64,000 bases of DNA from Girardinichthys multiradiatus (GCF_021462225.1 NC_061794.1:16385784-16449783), one strand, 5' to 3'; counted from the first letter of the stretch, positions 1-10,983 are shown. Notes: generated by a model from the sequence alone, not told the origin. Numbers and translations are program-made.

Positions 1-345
1 GGGGGTCTTGGTGGATTATGCCTTGAGGACTGGTGCCCTCCACTCTACTTTTTCTCTGCACTGCCTTCTCAGCAAAGTAGCCAAATTGGCTAAGTATAAT
101 GTTTGATTTATCCTGCCTTGAGCACCTTGATATTTCACAATACCATCAACTTTCTTGTGATTTTTTTTGTTTTATTTTTTGCTTTAAAAAGTTAAGATTC
201 CAAAACCATTATAAATTTTTTACAGATCAATGTCCATTTAATGAGATTCTAGAGAAAGGGTTGAAGTTATCAAAATGTTCTAAGACTGAATGGAAAATAG
301 AGTAATGCAACAATCCCTCCTCCCCTGCCTATTGCTATACAATAC
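1..345. other. AT-rich DNA, no gene seen
   Basis: No recognisable gene or element. A 68-codon open frame at 99-305 on the plus strand gives a Phe/Cys/Lys-rich low-complexity peptide with no family resemblance, and I do not call it. Confidence 0.5.
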
Positions 346-600
346 GGTCATATGAAAGATAGATATGGTTGCTTCCTGGTAAGCACCCATAGAGCAGATA
401 GCCCTACTATTTAACCAGCTAATATCAGCTTATTGTAGTTGTGATGCTCTATAAAAAGCAGAAAAGCAAAAAAAAAAAAAAAAGGTATAATATTCTGTAC
501 TATAAGCAATTGAAAACTACTACTAAATTTAGAGGATGTTCCATAGTTTTGCTTTAGTCTCGTATTATTATAACTCTAATAATAAATCTGTTATATTAGC
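346..600 (+). repeat. Dispersed repeat, family A, copy 1
   Basis: The stretch around 392-535 resembles 63265-63395 at the other end of the window. Shared blocks include GAGCAGATAGCCCTACTA against GAGCAGGTAGTCCTACTA, then an AATTAAACAGCTAA-like block, then an AAAACTACTACTAAA-like block, in the same order and spacing. A third, reverse-oriented match lies at about 15835-15930. No coding potential or clear terminal repeats were seen, so it is probably an old non-autonomous DNA element. A poly-A run at about 469-483 lies inside it. Family not identified. Confidence 0.45.
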
Positions 601-1529
601 AGTGGTAGGAACGGCTACTGTTTATTTGGTTTAAATAAAAGCTTTTACAGTATGTTATACATTTCTTCTTAAAAATAAATTTCGTTGCTTCTATGGATTT
701 GTGGTATTTCTACTCAAGGTTAACATACTGAGAGAATTGTATACTGACACATGCCCATTTGTGACCCTTGAAAGTTTGCCACTGAAAACTCAGGGACGAA
801 TCTACATTGGGGCAAGGTGTGGGGTAACTGCCCCCGTACTGTAGACCCTTGCCCCCCAGCTGACCCCTACTTTTATGTCTTTAAAATACTTGTAATTACT
901 AATCGCTTGTTTATTCAAAAGCCTCTTACAGCCTTCAGATTAAACATTAATCCATCAAAATTATATAATTGTAGATATCATCAGAGGTCCCTGAAAAACT
1001 TAGTTGCAGCCCTGCATCAAACACTGTCTGCCTACCAGAGGCAGTCTGTCTGCAGACCAGCAGAGTGGAGCAGCCAAGGTGTCCAGGTTTCTGTCAGTTT
1101 GTCCAGGTGATGTTTTAACACAACAGTAAAGTCAACTTAAGTTTGCAATGAATTAAATTTCTGCTGAAGTGACCGATGTTCACCGTGTAATACATTTATT
1201 AGACGACGGTGACTCACGTGTGATTTATAAGGGTGTTACCATATTTCCCTTGTTAGTTTAGCTTACAATAAGCACCATAACAGTTAATGAGAGGTTTACC
1301 TATGAAAAAAGGGGCTGCAGTTTCACTGACGGCTCTATACGATTAATATCACGGCAATGAGGTACAGTTAAACCACATCCGTCAGATCGGGAAAATATAA
1401 AATTGGCTGCCTTGAGAATAAGATTTTTAAATATAGCTGCTTGTGTGACCTGTGTCAATGTGATCATTTCTGGTTTTATATAGTTAGTCTTATGGTAATA
1501 AATGGGCTAATTCTTCCAAATCTTGATGC
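601..1529. other. Anonymous DNA with a C-rich patch
   Basis: No supported gene. A C-rich patch at about 830-870 stands out from the AT-rich surroundings. Together with the frame at 1441-1689 it might be the outer part of one old DNA transposon, but I cannot define its ends. Confidence 0.4.
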
Positions 1530-1860
1530 TTGCCCATTGCAGATGACAATGAAAAGGAAATTTAAAAGTGGAGACATTTCCAGTTCCTTTCGCAAAAAAG
1601 TGAGGAATGAGAAGGAAGAAAAGACTGTGAGATTTGAGGAAAGAAGAATGCTAGAGACCAGGAGGGTCACAGGTGAAGGAGGCCACTGAAAGTGCAACAG
1701 GTCAAGAAATGAGTGAAGATGAGGAAAATGATGTTAGAGTAAGAGGTGAAAATGAGAAGATTTCAGAGTCAGAGAGAGAAAAAAGACAGTGCAGAGGAAA
1801 CTGAAGGAGAGAAGGAAGGCACAGAGTCAGGGAATCCAGCCACCTTACCTTACACCTAGG
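1530..1860 (+). pseudogene. Possible hAT/ZMYM1-like transposase N-terminal relic
   Basis: The frame contains MKRKFKSGDISSSFRKK followed by a Lys/Glu-rich run. That resembles the basic start and Glu-rich linker of the ZMYM1-like, hAT-derived transposases common in fish genomes. The frame closes at 1687-1689, but a Glu/Ser/Arg-rich reading continues after it to about 1795. No zinc finger, hAT dimerisation domain or catalytic motif is visible. Low-complexity coincidence is a real alternative. Confidence 0.28.
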
Positions 1861-3444
1861 TTACAAAGTATATGATTATTAAAAGGCACTTATGTTGCTG
1901 TCTTTCACCACTGTGCACACTTGCCCAGTTGTCCTGCAAACAAGTGGAAAACTTCCTGAATACTCCAGATGGCCTGCTAAAGTTTACACACAAACAGCTT
2001 GTGGATGGCATGACCCCTCTTACTCTTTATGTCATTTGTTAACCCTAACTTCAAGACATCAACATCACCATGCCTTAATCTAACCTGCTCCTCCAATGAA
2101 ACTATCAAGTATTAGTTGGTTAAAGGGAAAACATTTTCACACCTTTGCTATCGTTGGAGAAAATATGATTCACATCCGACTAAGCGTAGACATTGTATGC
2201 ATATCGTGCTATAAAAAAGGCTGCACTGCAACCCGGCATGTGCCTAAAACATCACGTGGAGACAAAAACCTTGAGAACTGGTATAAAACTTCAACCTACA
2301 CGCCAACAATACACAAAACACTTAATTATAAATTATTTGTTAGACTTTTAGATGTATCTATTTAAGCATATTAGAAACATCTAATACTTAGGAAGATTTG
2401 TTTATCCCAGGAGGGAAATTTTTCACTCACAATAATTGTGCATAACATAAATTAGTTCAAACAGACCAAACAAAGTAATTTACAAAGATAAAGCAACATT
2501 GCATAATAATATGTACAAAAGTATAAATATAAAAAATTATTTAAAAAGATGATATACTTAAGTTATAATAACAAAATGTGAAATTTAAATACAATATCTA
2601 ATAGCAGTTCAAAAGAATGTGTAGCCCTTAGCTCACACACAAAATAATAGTGAACACACTAAGTTGGGATGAGCATTATGGACGTTTTCCGAATATTTTG
2701 TGTCATTTAATGTGATAAAAGTGTTTTGAAATTAACACAATAATTTCTTCCTGGCTACACATATGTCACCATACACAGCCATAAAAAATAAATGTTGAAA
2801 AAGTAACAATATCAGTTATTGGGGTTTGCAAACATCAATTAGTTTATCATCATGACAACTGGCTGTTCTTATCCCGACAGTTTGTTTTTTCCTCCCAATA
2901 ACGGTACCATAATTGACTATCTATAAAGCTAATCCCTCAAAAGATCAATTTTGATCAAAATATATAATTTACAAGGATTGTGTGTAATATTTCTGTAGAA
3001 AACATTGGGTATACATAATTCATTAAATTGTTTTTGTTTGTCACTGAAGGGAGCCGGAGCTCTGACTGATAGAAATTTTTAAGTTTAAGTACATTTTAGG
3101 TTTATTCAAAAATATTTAAATAATTTAAAATGTACATTTAATGTGTTTATTCTTTAAGTGTTTATAAAACATTTAACATTTAAAAAAACAGTCAATGAAA
3201 AAATAAAGATGAAAATGAAACTGATTAATATTGAATACTATATTATTATACAATTGAACTTAAAATTAAATACACAAGTTATTCAGGTTATACAACTTTT
3301 TGTATATAATTGTGGATTTCTTTTATATTGTTAATCTTTTTTATTGAATTAAGTTACTACTAAACCTAACCTATGCTTTGGTCTCATGTGTCCTTTGAAG
3401 TTACACCTGTAGATTTTCTATTTTGTTATTAATATTTAGCTTTT
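1861..3444. other. AT-rich DNA, no gene seen
   Basis: Very AT-rich sequence with short open frames only (for example 1892-2083 and 2096-2365), none with recognisable similarity. No terminal repeats or tRNA-like boxes noticed. Confidence 0.5.
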
Positions 3445-3497
3445 TTAGATGTGCCATTTATTGTGAAGGAACATTTCACAATAAATGGCACATCTAA
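3445..3497. repeat. Perfect hairpin, 22-23 bp stem
   Basis: The left arm 3445-3466 is the exact reverse complement of 3476-3497. An A-T pair (3467/3475) extends the stem to 23 bp, leaving a 7-nt loop. The stem core is AGATGTGCCATTTATTGTGA. It could be a small foldback element, a remnant of an inverted-repeat transposon, or the stem of a small RNA precursor. Nothing in the sequence decides between these. Confidence 0.85.
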
Positions 3498-3524
3498 TTG
3501 TGTTCAATTAACTTGGCTCTTACT

Positions 3525-3775
3525 TCCAGTCTGTTGTTCTCCTGCCAGTGCTTATTTAAATGCTTTCACCTGTTCCCAATTACCTGGTTAACCTTTTGTT
3601 ATTGTCTCTGTCTAAGTAAGGAAGTACACATTTCTTGGCTTTGTCCATTATCTTTTTAAGGACCGTGTCTGGGTTTGTTCTCTCTCTTGATCCTTCACCC
3701 ACAGACCTCCTAATAAAGCTCCATTTTTGATCCAAAGATTTACGTTCTACATTTGCATTCTGCTGTTGTAAAATA
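3525..3775 (+). repeat. Possible solo-LTR fragment (Gypsy-like)
   Basis: The layout resembles the 3' half of fish Gypsy LTRs: a cytosine-rich stretch with CACCTGTTCCCAATTACCTGG, a TTGTCTCTGTCT segment, then CTAATAAAGCTCC (a polyadenylation signal) and a short ending with CATTTGCATTCTGCTG. No second copy, target duplication or coding part was found nearby. Assignment rests on general resemblance only. Confidence 0.3.
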
Positions 3776-5439
3776 CAATGTATAGTTGTTACTAAAACTG
3801 ATTTGATTGAGAATAACGTCTATCCAATTTATACAATCTTCAGTGGGTTAAAGGTTTGCCACTGAAAAAAAATTTAAATCTTTACTCAGCTTGACTAAGT
3901 TTAAATGAAATTATATTTTTGCAGTACAATCTAGAAAGGCAAGTAGCTGTATCTAGATCACATGGGTTTGAATTTCCAATCTACATTATATATTCATGCA
4001 CAATCTGCAAAAGAAAACCATTTTTAAACATCTGTTCATATGGCTTTGCTTGTGCATGTACATTTTGGACCTATACTAAAATAAAACAGTAATAATAAAA
4101 CGTTGTACTGCTGACAAATCAAAGAAAGTTAAACTTACCCAGGCCAACATTCCTGTGTCTTTCAGTCAGGACAAGCAAGTTTCTGCTTCTGGTTCTGAAA
4201 TGGGTTATTCTTCTATATTTAGTTTCATTGTTTACTCCCCTGGATAGAAAAAGCAAAGAACACTGCCTGATTTGTGAAGGCATTGATGAACATGCAACAG
4301 AAAAAGGCTCCTAGAAGACATAGGAGGCAGACAGGAAAAGACAAGGAGGAAGAAAAGGAGATAAGGGGACAGAAATAGTCGAGAGAATTAAAAGGTGTCG
4401 GGAGAGGAAGACAGGGTGAAAAACTAAGAAGGAAAGATATAAAAGAGGTATGAGAGGAAGTTAAGCAGAGATCGAGAAGTCATTTGAGGTCCTTCCAGGA
4501 GATTGAAGGATGCTTGGACAGCAGCATGTGTGTGTTCATGTTCGCAGCCAGGCTTAGCTGCCTTCCTCAGAGATGGTAAGCGGGGTCAGTGTAGACCATG
4601 CTGCCTCACATGACCAGCGACGCTCCATGTAATCCAGTAATCCGCTGCTCTCCCACTGGGGCTCTTGGCTGAAGAAAGACCATCTTCTTTCTTAATTAAA
4701 TTTAGTTTTTAAGTTTCTCAAACTTCCCTCCTCCCCATGCGTCTTTTTTCCTCCCTCACAAATCCTGATCACCCTAATCTAGTTTACCCCTTGATTGAAT
4801 CAGTTGTTTTCTTTGGATGTTTTGGTAACACTGACGCTGTGTGCATTGACTCGTGCTTACAACACTGTAATATAGTACCACAGATATGAAGTTACACCTT
4901 TTATGACCACAATGAAACCTAGAAGCAGTTATGCTTGGTTAACATTTTCTCATTTGTATTCTGGACAAAGTGATCCTTTCACCTTGAATGGGTAGTGCTT
5001 GATGTTTTTCAATGGAAAATATTCATACAATGGAGACACCAACTCTTTAACCCGTTATTAGAACTTTATATTTATCCCGGTGCAAAAAATTCCAACTAGA
5101 GGTGCACCAAGTAAGTAGCTGGTGACTAGATGTTGATGATGTTCAGCTTCCGTAGCCTTGATCGGTGATTGATTGGTTTGAGAATTAAAAGTCTGATCAT
5201 TTTCCAGTCATTAAACGAATCACACCGAAGCGTATTAAAAAGCGAGCTATGTCTCAGCATGGCTCATTCGGGCTGCAAGAGAGCGATGGAGAGCAACATT
5301 TTTAGCATATAATAGGAAGACTTAACCAAGTAACAGGGCAGTTTCAAGATCAGTGATCAAAATACATGAATTAATTGAAAGATTATAATTTTGCATTAAA
5401 TCCCTTTTTTTTTGTTTTGTTTATCATACTGTGGTGTAT
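3776..5439. other. Anonymous DNA with a purine-rich tract
   Basis: No gene seen. About 4297-4490 is strongly purine-rich (GGA/GAA-type runs) on the plus strand. Around 5095-5225 the words AGAGGTGCACCAAG and GATTGATTGGTTTG recall the ends of degenerate hAT-type MITEs, but no matching pair of ends could be set. Confidence 0.4.
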
Positions 5440-5515
5440 GGTAGCCTAGCACGAGCACTCTCAATTTTATTGTACCCCCCAGTACAATGACAATAAAGTC
5501 TATTCTATAGACATG
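5440..5515 (+). repeat. Short LINE 3' tail
   Basis: The stretch ending GTACAATGACAATAAAG followed by TCTATTCTAT has the form of the 3' end of fish L2/CR1-like LINEs, which finish with AATAAAG plus a short tandem tail. Only the last few tens of bases are present, as expected for a severely 5'-truncated copy. It abuts the SINE copy that follows. Confidence 0.4.
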
Positions 5516-5520
5516 AAAAG

Positions 5521-5856
5521 GTCAGTAAGTGAGTCATCTTCTATACTGCTTCTTTCATAGTGGGTCGTGGGGAAGCTGGTCTATGGGCAGGGTCCACCCT
5601 GGGCAGGTTGCCAGTCCATCACAGGGCAACACACAAACAACCTTGCACACACTCATTCATACACCTAAGGGCAATTTAGAGAGACCAATTAACCTAACAG
5701 GCATGTCTTTGGACTGTGAGAGGAAGCTAGAGTACCCAGAGATAACCTACACATGCAACATGCAAACTCCATGAAAGACCCCTGGCTGGGAGTTGAACTC
5801 AAAGCCTTCTTGCTGTAAGGCAAAAGTGCTACCAACTGCGCCACCGTGCAGCCCGA
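5521..5856 (-). mobile_element. tRNA-derived SINE, V-SINE/DANA-like, full length
   Basis: Read on the minus strand, it begins with a tRNA-like head: an A-box-like GGCGCAGTTGGTAG and a B-box-like GAGTTCAACTC. The V-SINE-type core follows (GGAGTTTGCATG, CTCACAGTCCAAAGACATGC), then the conserved CTGTGATGGACTGGCAACC block, and it ends in a short tail near 5521. The same blocks occur in the plus-strand copy at 7541-7815, so the family is multicopy here. Transcription would be from the internal polymerase III promoter, with mobilisation by a partner LINE. Many substitutions against the other copies show it is old. Confidence 0.78.
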
Positions 5857-6193
5857 CATGAAAAAGGTGTGACAGGTTATTCAAAAACACCCCAAAAAGT
5901 TCTCACTAACATTAGTGTTGTAAGCTTTTATTTCAGTAGATAAGGATAATTAAAATATGAGGAGGGATTAAATTAAAAAAAATACACAAAAAAGGAGAGT
6001 AACGGCAGCAAGCCATAAATGGACTTCCTGCCTCACCTGTCTTACTTCCATGGTCCTTGTGGAAGCTCCTATAGGCTCACTCTCTTTGGCTTCAACTTGT
6101 GCCAGGAGGGATTGAAGCACTTGGGGACAGCAGACAGAGGGCTGACCTTTGACGGATAGATGAATATTATTACCCTGATGCTGATATTGCTTG

Positions 6194-6197
<4 letters not shown>
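5857..6197. other. Spacer, no gene seen
   Basis: No recognisable feature. A minus-strand open frame at 5968-6357 reads through the following (TA)n array as Tyr-Ile repeats and is an artefact of the microsatellite. Confidence 0.55.
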
Positions 6198-6234
<37 letters not shown>

Positions 6235-6235
6235 A

Positions 6236-6281
<46 letters not shown>

Positions 6282-6290
6282 ACTGTATAT
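6198..6290. repeat. (TA)n microsatellite with internal duplication
   Basis: Two long AT dinucleotide runs are each followed by the unit GTATACTGTATA. An array segment and its interruption have therefore been duplicated in tandem. Confidence 0.95.
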
Positions 6291-6343
6291 AAATGTGTGC
6301 TGGATCTCCTGTCCAACTGGGTGAAATGTTACTGGTCAGTATA

Positions 6344-7540
6344 CACTCACCGGTCACTTTATTAGGTACACCTGATATCCCAAATTTCTAATCAGCCAAT
6401 CACATGGCAGCAACCCAATGCATTTAGGCATGTAGACATGGTCAAGATCTGCTGCAGTTCAAACCAAGCATCAGAATGCGGAAGAAAGGTGATTTAAGTG
6501 ACTTTGAACGAGGCATGGTTGTTGGTGCCAGACGGGCTGGTCTGAGTATTTCAGAAACTGCTGATATACTGGGATTTTTGCACACTACCATCTCTAGGGT
6601 TTACAAAGAATGCTCCGAAAAAGAGAAAATATCCAGTAAGCGGCAATTCTGTGGGCGCAAATGCCTTGTTGATGCCAGAGGTCAGAGGAGAATGGCCAGA
6701 CTGGTTTGAGCTGATAGAAAGGCAACAGTAACTCAAATAATCACTCGTTAGAACCAAGGCATGCAGAAGAGCATCTCTGAATGTACAACACGTCGAACCG
6801 TGACGTGGATGGGCTACAGCAGCAGAAGACCACACCAGGTGCCACTCCTATCAGCTAAAAACAGGAAACTGAGGCTACAATTCACACAGGCTCACCAAAA
6901 TTGGATAATAGAAGATTGGAAAAACGTTGCCTGGTCTGATGAGTCTTGATTTCTGCTGTGACATTCAGATGGTGGGGTCAGAATATGGTGTCAACAACAT
7001 GAAAGCATGGATCCATCCTGCCTTGTATCAACGGTTCAGGCTGGTGGTGGTGGTGTAATGGTGTGGGGGATATTTTCTTGGCACACTTTGGGCCCCTTAG
7101 TACCAATTGAGCATTGTGTCAATGCCTCAGCCTACCTGAGTATTGTTGCTGACTATGTCCATCCCTTTATGACCACAGTGTACCCATCTTCTGATGGTTA
7201 CTTCCAGCAGGATAACGCACCATGTCATAAAGCACCAATCATCTCAGACTGGTTTCTTGAACATGACAATGAGTTCACTGGACTCAAATGGCATCCACAG
7301 TCACCAGATCTCAATCCAATAGAGCACCTTTGGGATGTGGTGGAACGGGAGATTCACATCATGGATGTGCAGCCGACAAATCTGCAGCATCTGTGTGATG
7401 CTATCATGTCAAAATGGACCAAACTCTCTGAGGAATGTTTCCAGTACCTTGTTGAATCTATGCCATGAAGGATTAAGACAGTTCTGAAGGCAAAAGGGGG
7501 TCCAACCCGGTACTACCAAGGTGTACCTAATAAAGTGGCC
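6344..7540 (+). mobile_element. Tc1/mariner transposon, decayed, 3' end cut
   Basis: The left terminal inverted repeat starts at 6344 just after a TA dinucleotide (6342-6343) and contains GGTCACTTTATTAGGTACACC, 6351-6371. The right repeat is the complement with one mismatch and stops at 7540 in GTGGCC, lacking the outermost seven or so bases and the flanking TA. The next base, 7541, already belongs to a SINE. The element encodes a transposase in one uninterrupted reading frame apart from nonsense codons. It is probably immobile. Confidence 0.88.
6476..7468 (+). pseudogene. Tc1-type transposase with five nonsense codons
   Basis: One frame can be followed from the ATG at 6476 to the last stop at 7466 with no indel. 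The N-terminal helix-turn-helix part (DFERGMVVGARRAG) is followed by the catalytic domain. WSDES carries the first Asp, QQDNAPCH the second, and SPDLNPIEHLWD the Glu. The second Asp and the Glu are separated by 36 residues. In-frame stops are at 6707 (TGA), 6749 (TAG), 6947 (TGA), 6959 (TGA) and 7466 (TGA). The TGAs sit where related sequences have Arg, which fits CGA to TGA decay at CpG sites. The product would be truncated and inactive. Confidence 0.9.
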
Positions 7541-7815
7541 AGAAGGTCCTGGGTTCGACTCCTGGCTGGGGGTCTTTCTGCATGGAGTTTGCATGGTCTC
7601 CCCGTGCTGCCCGTCTCTCCGGCTTCCTCCCACAGTCCAAAAACATGACTTAGGTTAATTGGTCTCTCTACAGTGCCCTTAGGTGTGACTGAGTGTGTGC
7701 ATGGTGGTTTTGTCCTGTGTGTACCCCACCTCCCACCCATAGAATGCTGGAGATAGGCACTAGCTTCCCCGCAACCCACCATGGAAGAAGCGGTAGAAAA
7801 TGACTGACTGACTAT
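7541..7815 (+). mobile_element. V-SINE-like copy lacking its tRNA head
   Basis: It starts abruptly inside the SINE at AGAAGGTCCTGGGTTCGACT, so the B-box-like GGTTCGACTCC is present but the roughly 45-nt A-box region is absent. The core follows (GGAGTTTGCATGG, CCCACAGTCCAAAAACATG), then GCCCTTAGGTGTGA, and the tail reads GGAAGAAGCGGTAGAAAATG with GACT repeats. It is fused directly to the broken right end of the Tc1 element. Without the A box it should not be transcribed by polymerase III. Confidence 0.8.
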
Positions 7816-7870
7816 AAATATATATATAAACATATATATATATAAATATATATATATGTATATATTTCCA
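7816..7870. repeat. (TA)n microsatellite, imperfect
   Basis: Alternating TA with AAA and CA interruptions directly follows the SINE tail. Confidence 0.9.
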
Positions 7871-10202
7871 TTCCAGACCCTTTATTTAGGTCCCACTCCC
7901 TTCTCAGTTGATCTCTATCTTTTAAGTTGCCTGTCATTTTTTCCATTTGAGCTGTCACCTTCACACAATACCTAAATAACCTGGTCAAAGACTAGCACTT
8001 GTGCTTTCTTGGTTTTCTTATAAATGCGCTACTTTTGCTGTCCATCTCTTTGTAGCTTGTGTTTTTTGTTGGGGTTTTTTTTGGCAAATTTCCACAGTAA
8101 CTGTCAGAATTTCAGTTTCTCTTGGTGAAAAAGATTATTAGGATTTATAACCATCATTATTACTGACGCTGCTCAATCTTTTAACAATGATCTCAGTGAT
8201 TTCATGCAATCCTTGTTTTGACCCTTCTTTGTCTTGGCTAAATGTTGGAGATAATGGCTCTCAAATAATTTTGGAGTATTTTTGTTTTTCACAAAAGAAA
8301 TGAAAACAAGGCATAGATGATAAGTAATGAACCCTTTAACCATTATATCTATTTGGAATTGATTGGCAGATTGTGGCTGCTAAAAGAATGTATCATGTAT
8401 AATTGAGCATAGTTCACTATTCCACGTGTGTCATGATTTTTTTTTCTTTATTTTATTAGTCTTAGTATCTAATACACTTGTTCCTTTTACATTTAATGGC
8501 CTCCTCTTTATTCCAGCTCAGGGTTTTTGCAACAAAGATGTATGCATTAACCCACAGGGACTTCAGCATAAAAGCATTCAACACATGCCATACAGTTTAT
8601 CTATGAGTTAGTGTTTTTGTGTCATACATTTTTGTGCCTCATAGCTTTCCTGTGTTTGTACATATTTTTTCCTTTACTTTTTTTTCCCCATGTATTAACC
8701 ATTTATCTCCAGATATTTTTCATAAAATAATTTTTTTAGGTATTAAGGACCTTATGCTCCTTGGTCTTGCTCCAGATTTGGAAGAATTGCAGTTGGAGTT
8801 TCTTTTTCCTTTATAATTTTAATAATGTTCATCATATTTATTTTTAGAGTTTAGTTGTAGTTGAACTTCGAGTTTCAAATTAATGTTTAGCTGATAAATA
8901 GTGAGAAGTGTTTTAGGTATTTTCTGAGGGAGACTGATGTTTATTGTTTACAAAACAGGAGATTAGAAATCAGCCACAAAGTCTCTGATTGGTGCATCTC
9001 ACATAGTTTTTTAAATGCTTGCGGTAATTTGAAATGTGATCTCTTGTCTTGAACCCAGATATGTTTAGAGTACAACAAAAATGATGAATAGCAAATTTAC
9101 ATGTAAGTACAAAGTAACTTGATGTCCTTATTTGGAAAGTATGTGTAATTTTGTGGCTTCTTACACATTTTCAAAGTAATGGGATGCTTTTTCCTTTTGG
9201 TCTGCTATATTTTCCTTTGCCAGCACAAATCTCTATTAAATTGCAACACCTGTGCCGGTGTCTCTGTCATCTTTAAGGAGGGATGGATCGAGCATTAAGA
9301 CCGCAGTAATTATAAAAAGGTCACGGACAATTCACATTGACCATCGGTGATAGAACAATACATCATATAGATTATATTTATTCAATACTCTCAGATCATC
9401 CGCTCTGAAGCCATGTTTCCTTGACAACGGATTAGCAAAGGGGAAGAGATTGAGATCTTTAAAAGCAGTGTGTTCGGATAGAAACTGGCCACACTGAGCT
9501 GATAAAAGAATAAAGAATGCTTTGAACAATCTGAAGAAGGATTTAGAGCAAGCTAAATAATAAAAAAAAAAACATCTTGCAGGACATACTTTTAAAATAT
9601 TGTCTCATCATGACTTATTTAATCTACACACCTTTTAATTCTAACCATTAAGCTGCACAGATTTCTCAGTACATTCTGTTGAGCTCCAACCAGCAAGTCC
9701 TTTTCCTGTGGCATTTGAAAGCCCCCAGAAACCAGAGTCACGCTGAGTACACCATCTTGGATGTGGATTTTATGCACTGCATGTTACTGATGAAGAGCTG
9801 ATGTCCAGAGGAGTGTTAATTTATAACAAGGAGGTGCTGCTGGGTTAAGGCTGCCAAACCGTGTAAAGTGACGGGGATAAAACTGTTTGCACAGTGGTCT
9901 TATACTAATATATAATAATATACATATGAATTATGATGAAACAGAACCTGAGCATGTGTTTGTGGAATAGGAAATGTTTTTTAATTTATTCATTCAAAAC
10001 ATCACATTCTCCTTCAAGCTACATATTGTCTGCTAGTGTGCAGCAGCCTTTTAAGTCTTTAGGATTGCGGTCTGTGCTTTGACTTGTCCATTCCAAAATA
10101 CATAAATTGGAGATCAACAGAAAAATTAGCTGCTGTCAGGATTTAGGATTTTCAGCTTTTTAACCCTTAGCCTGACTGGCTAGTGGAAAATTTTCAAAAA
10201 TC
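7871..10202. other. Anonymous AT-rich DNA
   Basis: No gene recognised. Short frames at 8426-8611, 8619-8816 and 9332-9529 (minus) have biased, hydrophobic or ordinary composition and no family resemblance. The words GATTGGTGCATCTCACATAG near 8990 recall the end of a degenerate hAT-type MITE, without a partner end. Confidence 0.45.
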
Positions 10203-10560
10203 CGGGTCCATATTCACAAAGAATCCTAAGACTAAAAGTAGTTCCTTGTGATGTCGTTCTAAGAAAATTCAAAGAATTTCTCGAATTCTATGATTTTTCT
10301 TAGAATTTTCCCTCGGTAAAAGAAATTCACAAAGCACAGTAGGCCTTAAGAGAGCTCTTAATGTGAGGTGATGTTAAGAGTAGTGAGGAGAACATTTAGT
10401 GAGCTTAAGAGTGTCTTAAGCAGAGAAGATGGCTGAAAGACTAATAGAAAGGAGAGATATTCTGCGGACAATGAATAACAGCGAATTAATAAAATGCTAC
10501 CGGCTTGATCGCGCAGGGATCCACTTCCTTAATAATTGAGTAAATGGGCACATAAACTTC
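10203..10560 (+). mobile_element. PIF/Harbinger transposon 5' fragment
   Basis: The start reads TATTCACAAAGAATCCTAAG and is followed by many CTTAAGAG and AATTC words. That is the style of fish Harbinger ends, whose subterminal regions are rich in TTAAGA-type motifs. It leads directly into a start codon and a HARBI1-like N-terminus at 10429. Nothing of the DDE nuclease or the Myb-like second gene follows, so this is a 5' relic. Confidence 0.55.
10429..10539 (+). pseudogene. HARBI1-like nuclease N-terminus, 36 codons
   Basis: The ATG at 10429 opens a 36-codon frame ending in TGA at 10537-10539. The segment NSELIKCYRLDRAGIHFL matches the conserved N-terminal pattern of Harbinger nucleases (ELIKRYRL-R-GI-F). 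Full-length nucleases are ten times longer, and the catalytic Asp and Glu residues are absent. It is noted because it is too short for a routine gene search and because it identifies the surrounding repeat. Confidence 0.55.
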
Positions 10561-10828
10561 TATAAAAATCATACAATTATTAATATAGAGATAAGATTAA
10601 CTTTATCATCCCCCTAGGGCAGAATTAAATAGTTTAAGCGTCAGGAGGTTAAAGGTGCACCCCTAGTAAGGTAGTATTAGGAAGAATAAATAAATAATAG
10701 AAACAATAATAAATACCCATGAATAAAAAGTGAAGAAAATTACAAACAATTTTGTAAAGTACAGTAAATATTTACAGACTGTAAAATGCTTTCAAAAAAT
10801 TAATTTGGAAAAACTCAAATATACGAAT
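10561..10828. other. AT-rich spacer
   Basis: No gene seen. The segment near 10583-10620 (AAGATTAACTTTATCATCCCCCTAGGG) recalls the reverse of a LINE 3' end, but it is too short to classify. Confidence 0.35.
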
Positions 10829-10844
10829 ATATATATATATATAC

Positions 10845-10891
<47 letters not shown>
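10829..10891. repeat. (TA)n array, left part of insertion target
   Basis: Mostly pure TA with ACATA interruptions. The transposon at 10892 is inserted in it. The array resumes on the other side at 12160 as TATATACACATATAAA. Confidence 0.95.
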
Positions 10892-10894
<3 letters not shown>

Positions 10895-10922
10895 GGGTTG
10901 GACAATGAAACTGAAACACCTG
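10892..10922 (+). repeat. Left terminal inverted repeat of the Tc1/mariner element
   Basis: It matches the reverse complement of 12129-12159 at 30 of 31 positions. It is flanked outside by the TA duplication. Confidence 0.95.
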
Positions 10923-10983
10923 GTTTTAGACCACAATAATTTATTAGTATGGTGTAGGGCCTCCTTTTGCGGCCAATTCAGCG

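Noticed and set aside
5968..6357. 129-codon minus-strand frame with a Tyr-Ile repeat
   Set aside because: The repeat is the (TA)n microsatellite. Similar frames at 10730-10939, 10772-11044, 23528-23850 and 24178-24446 have the same cause.
7535..7815. Functional tRNA gene (GGTTCGACTCC B box)
   Set aside because: The B box belongs to a SINE copy. There is no A box, no cloverleaf and no mature tRNA ends.
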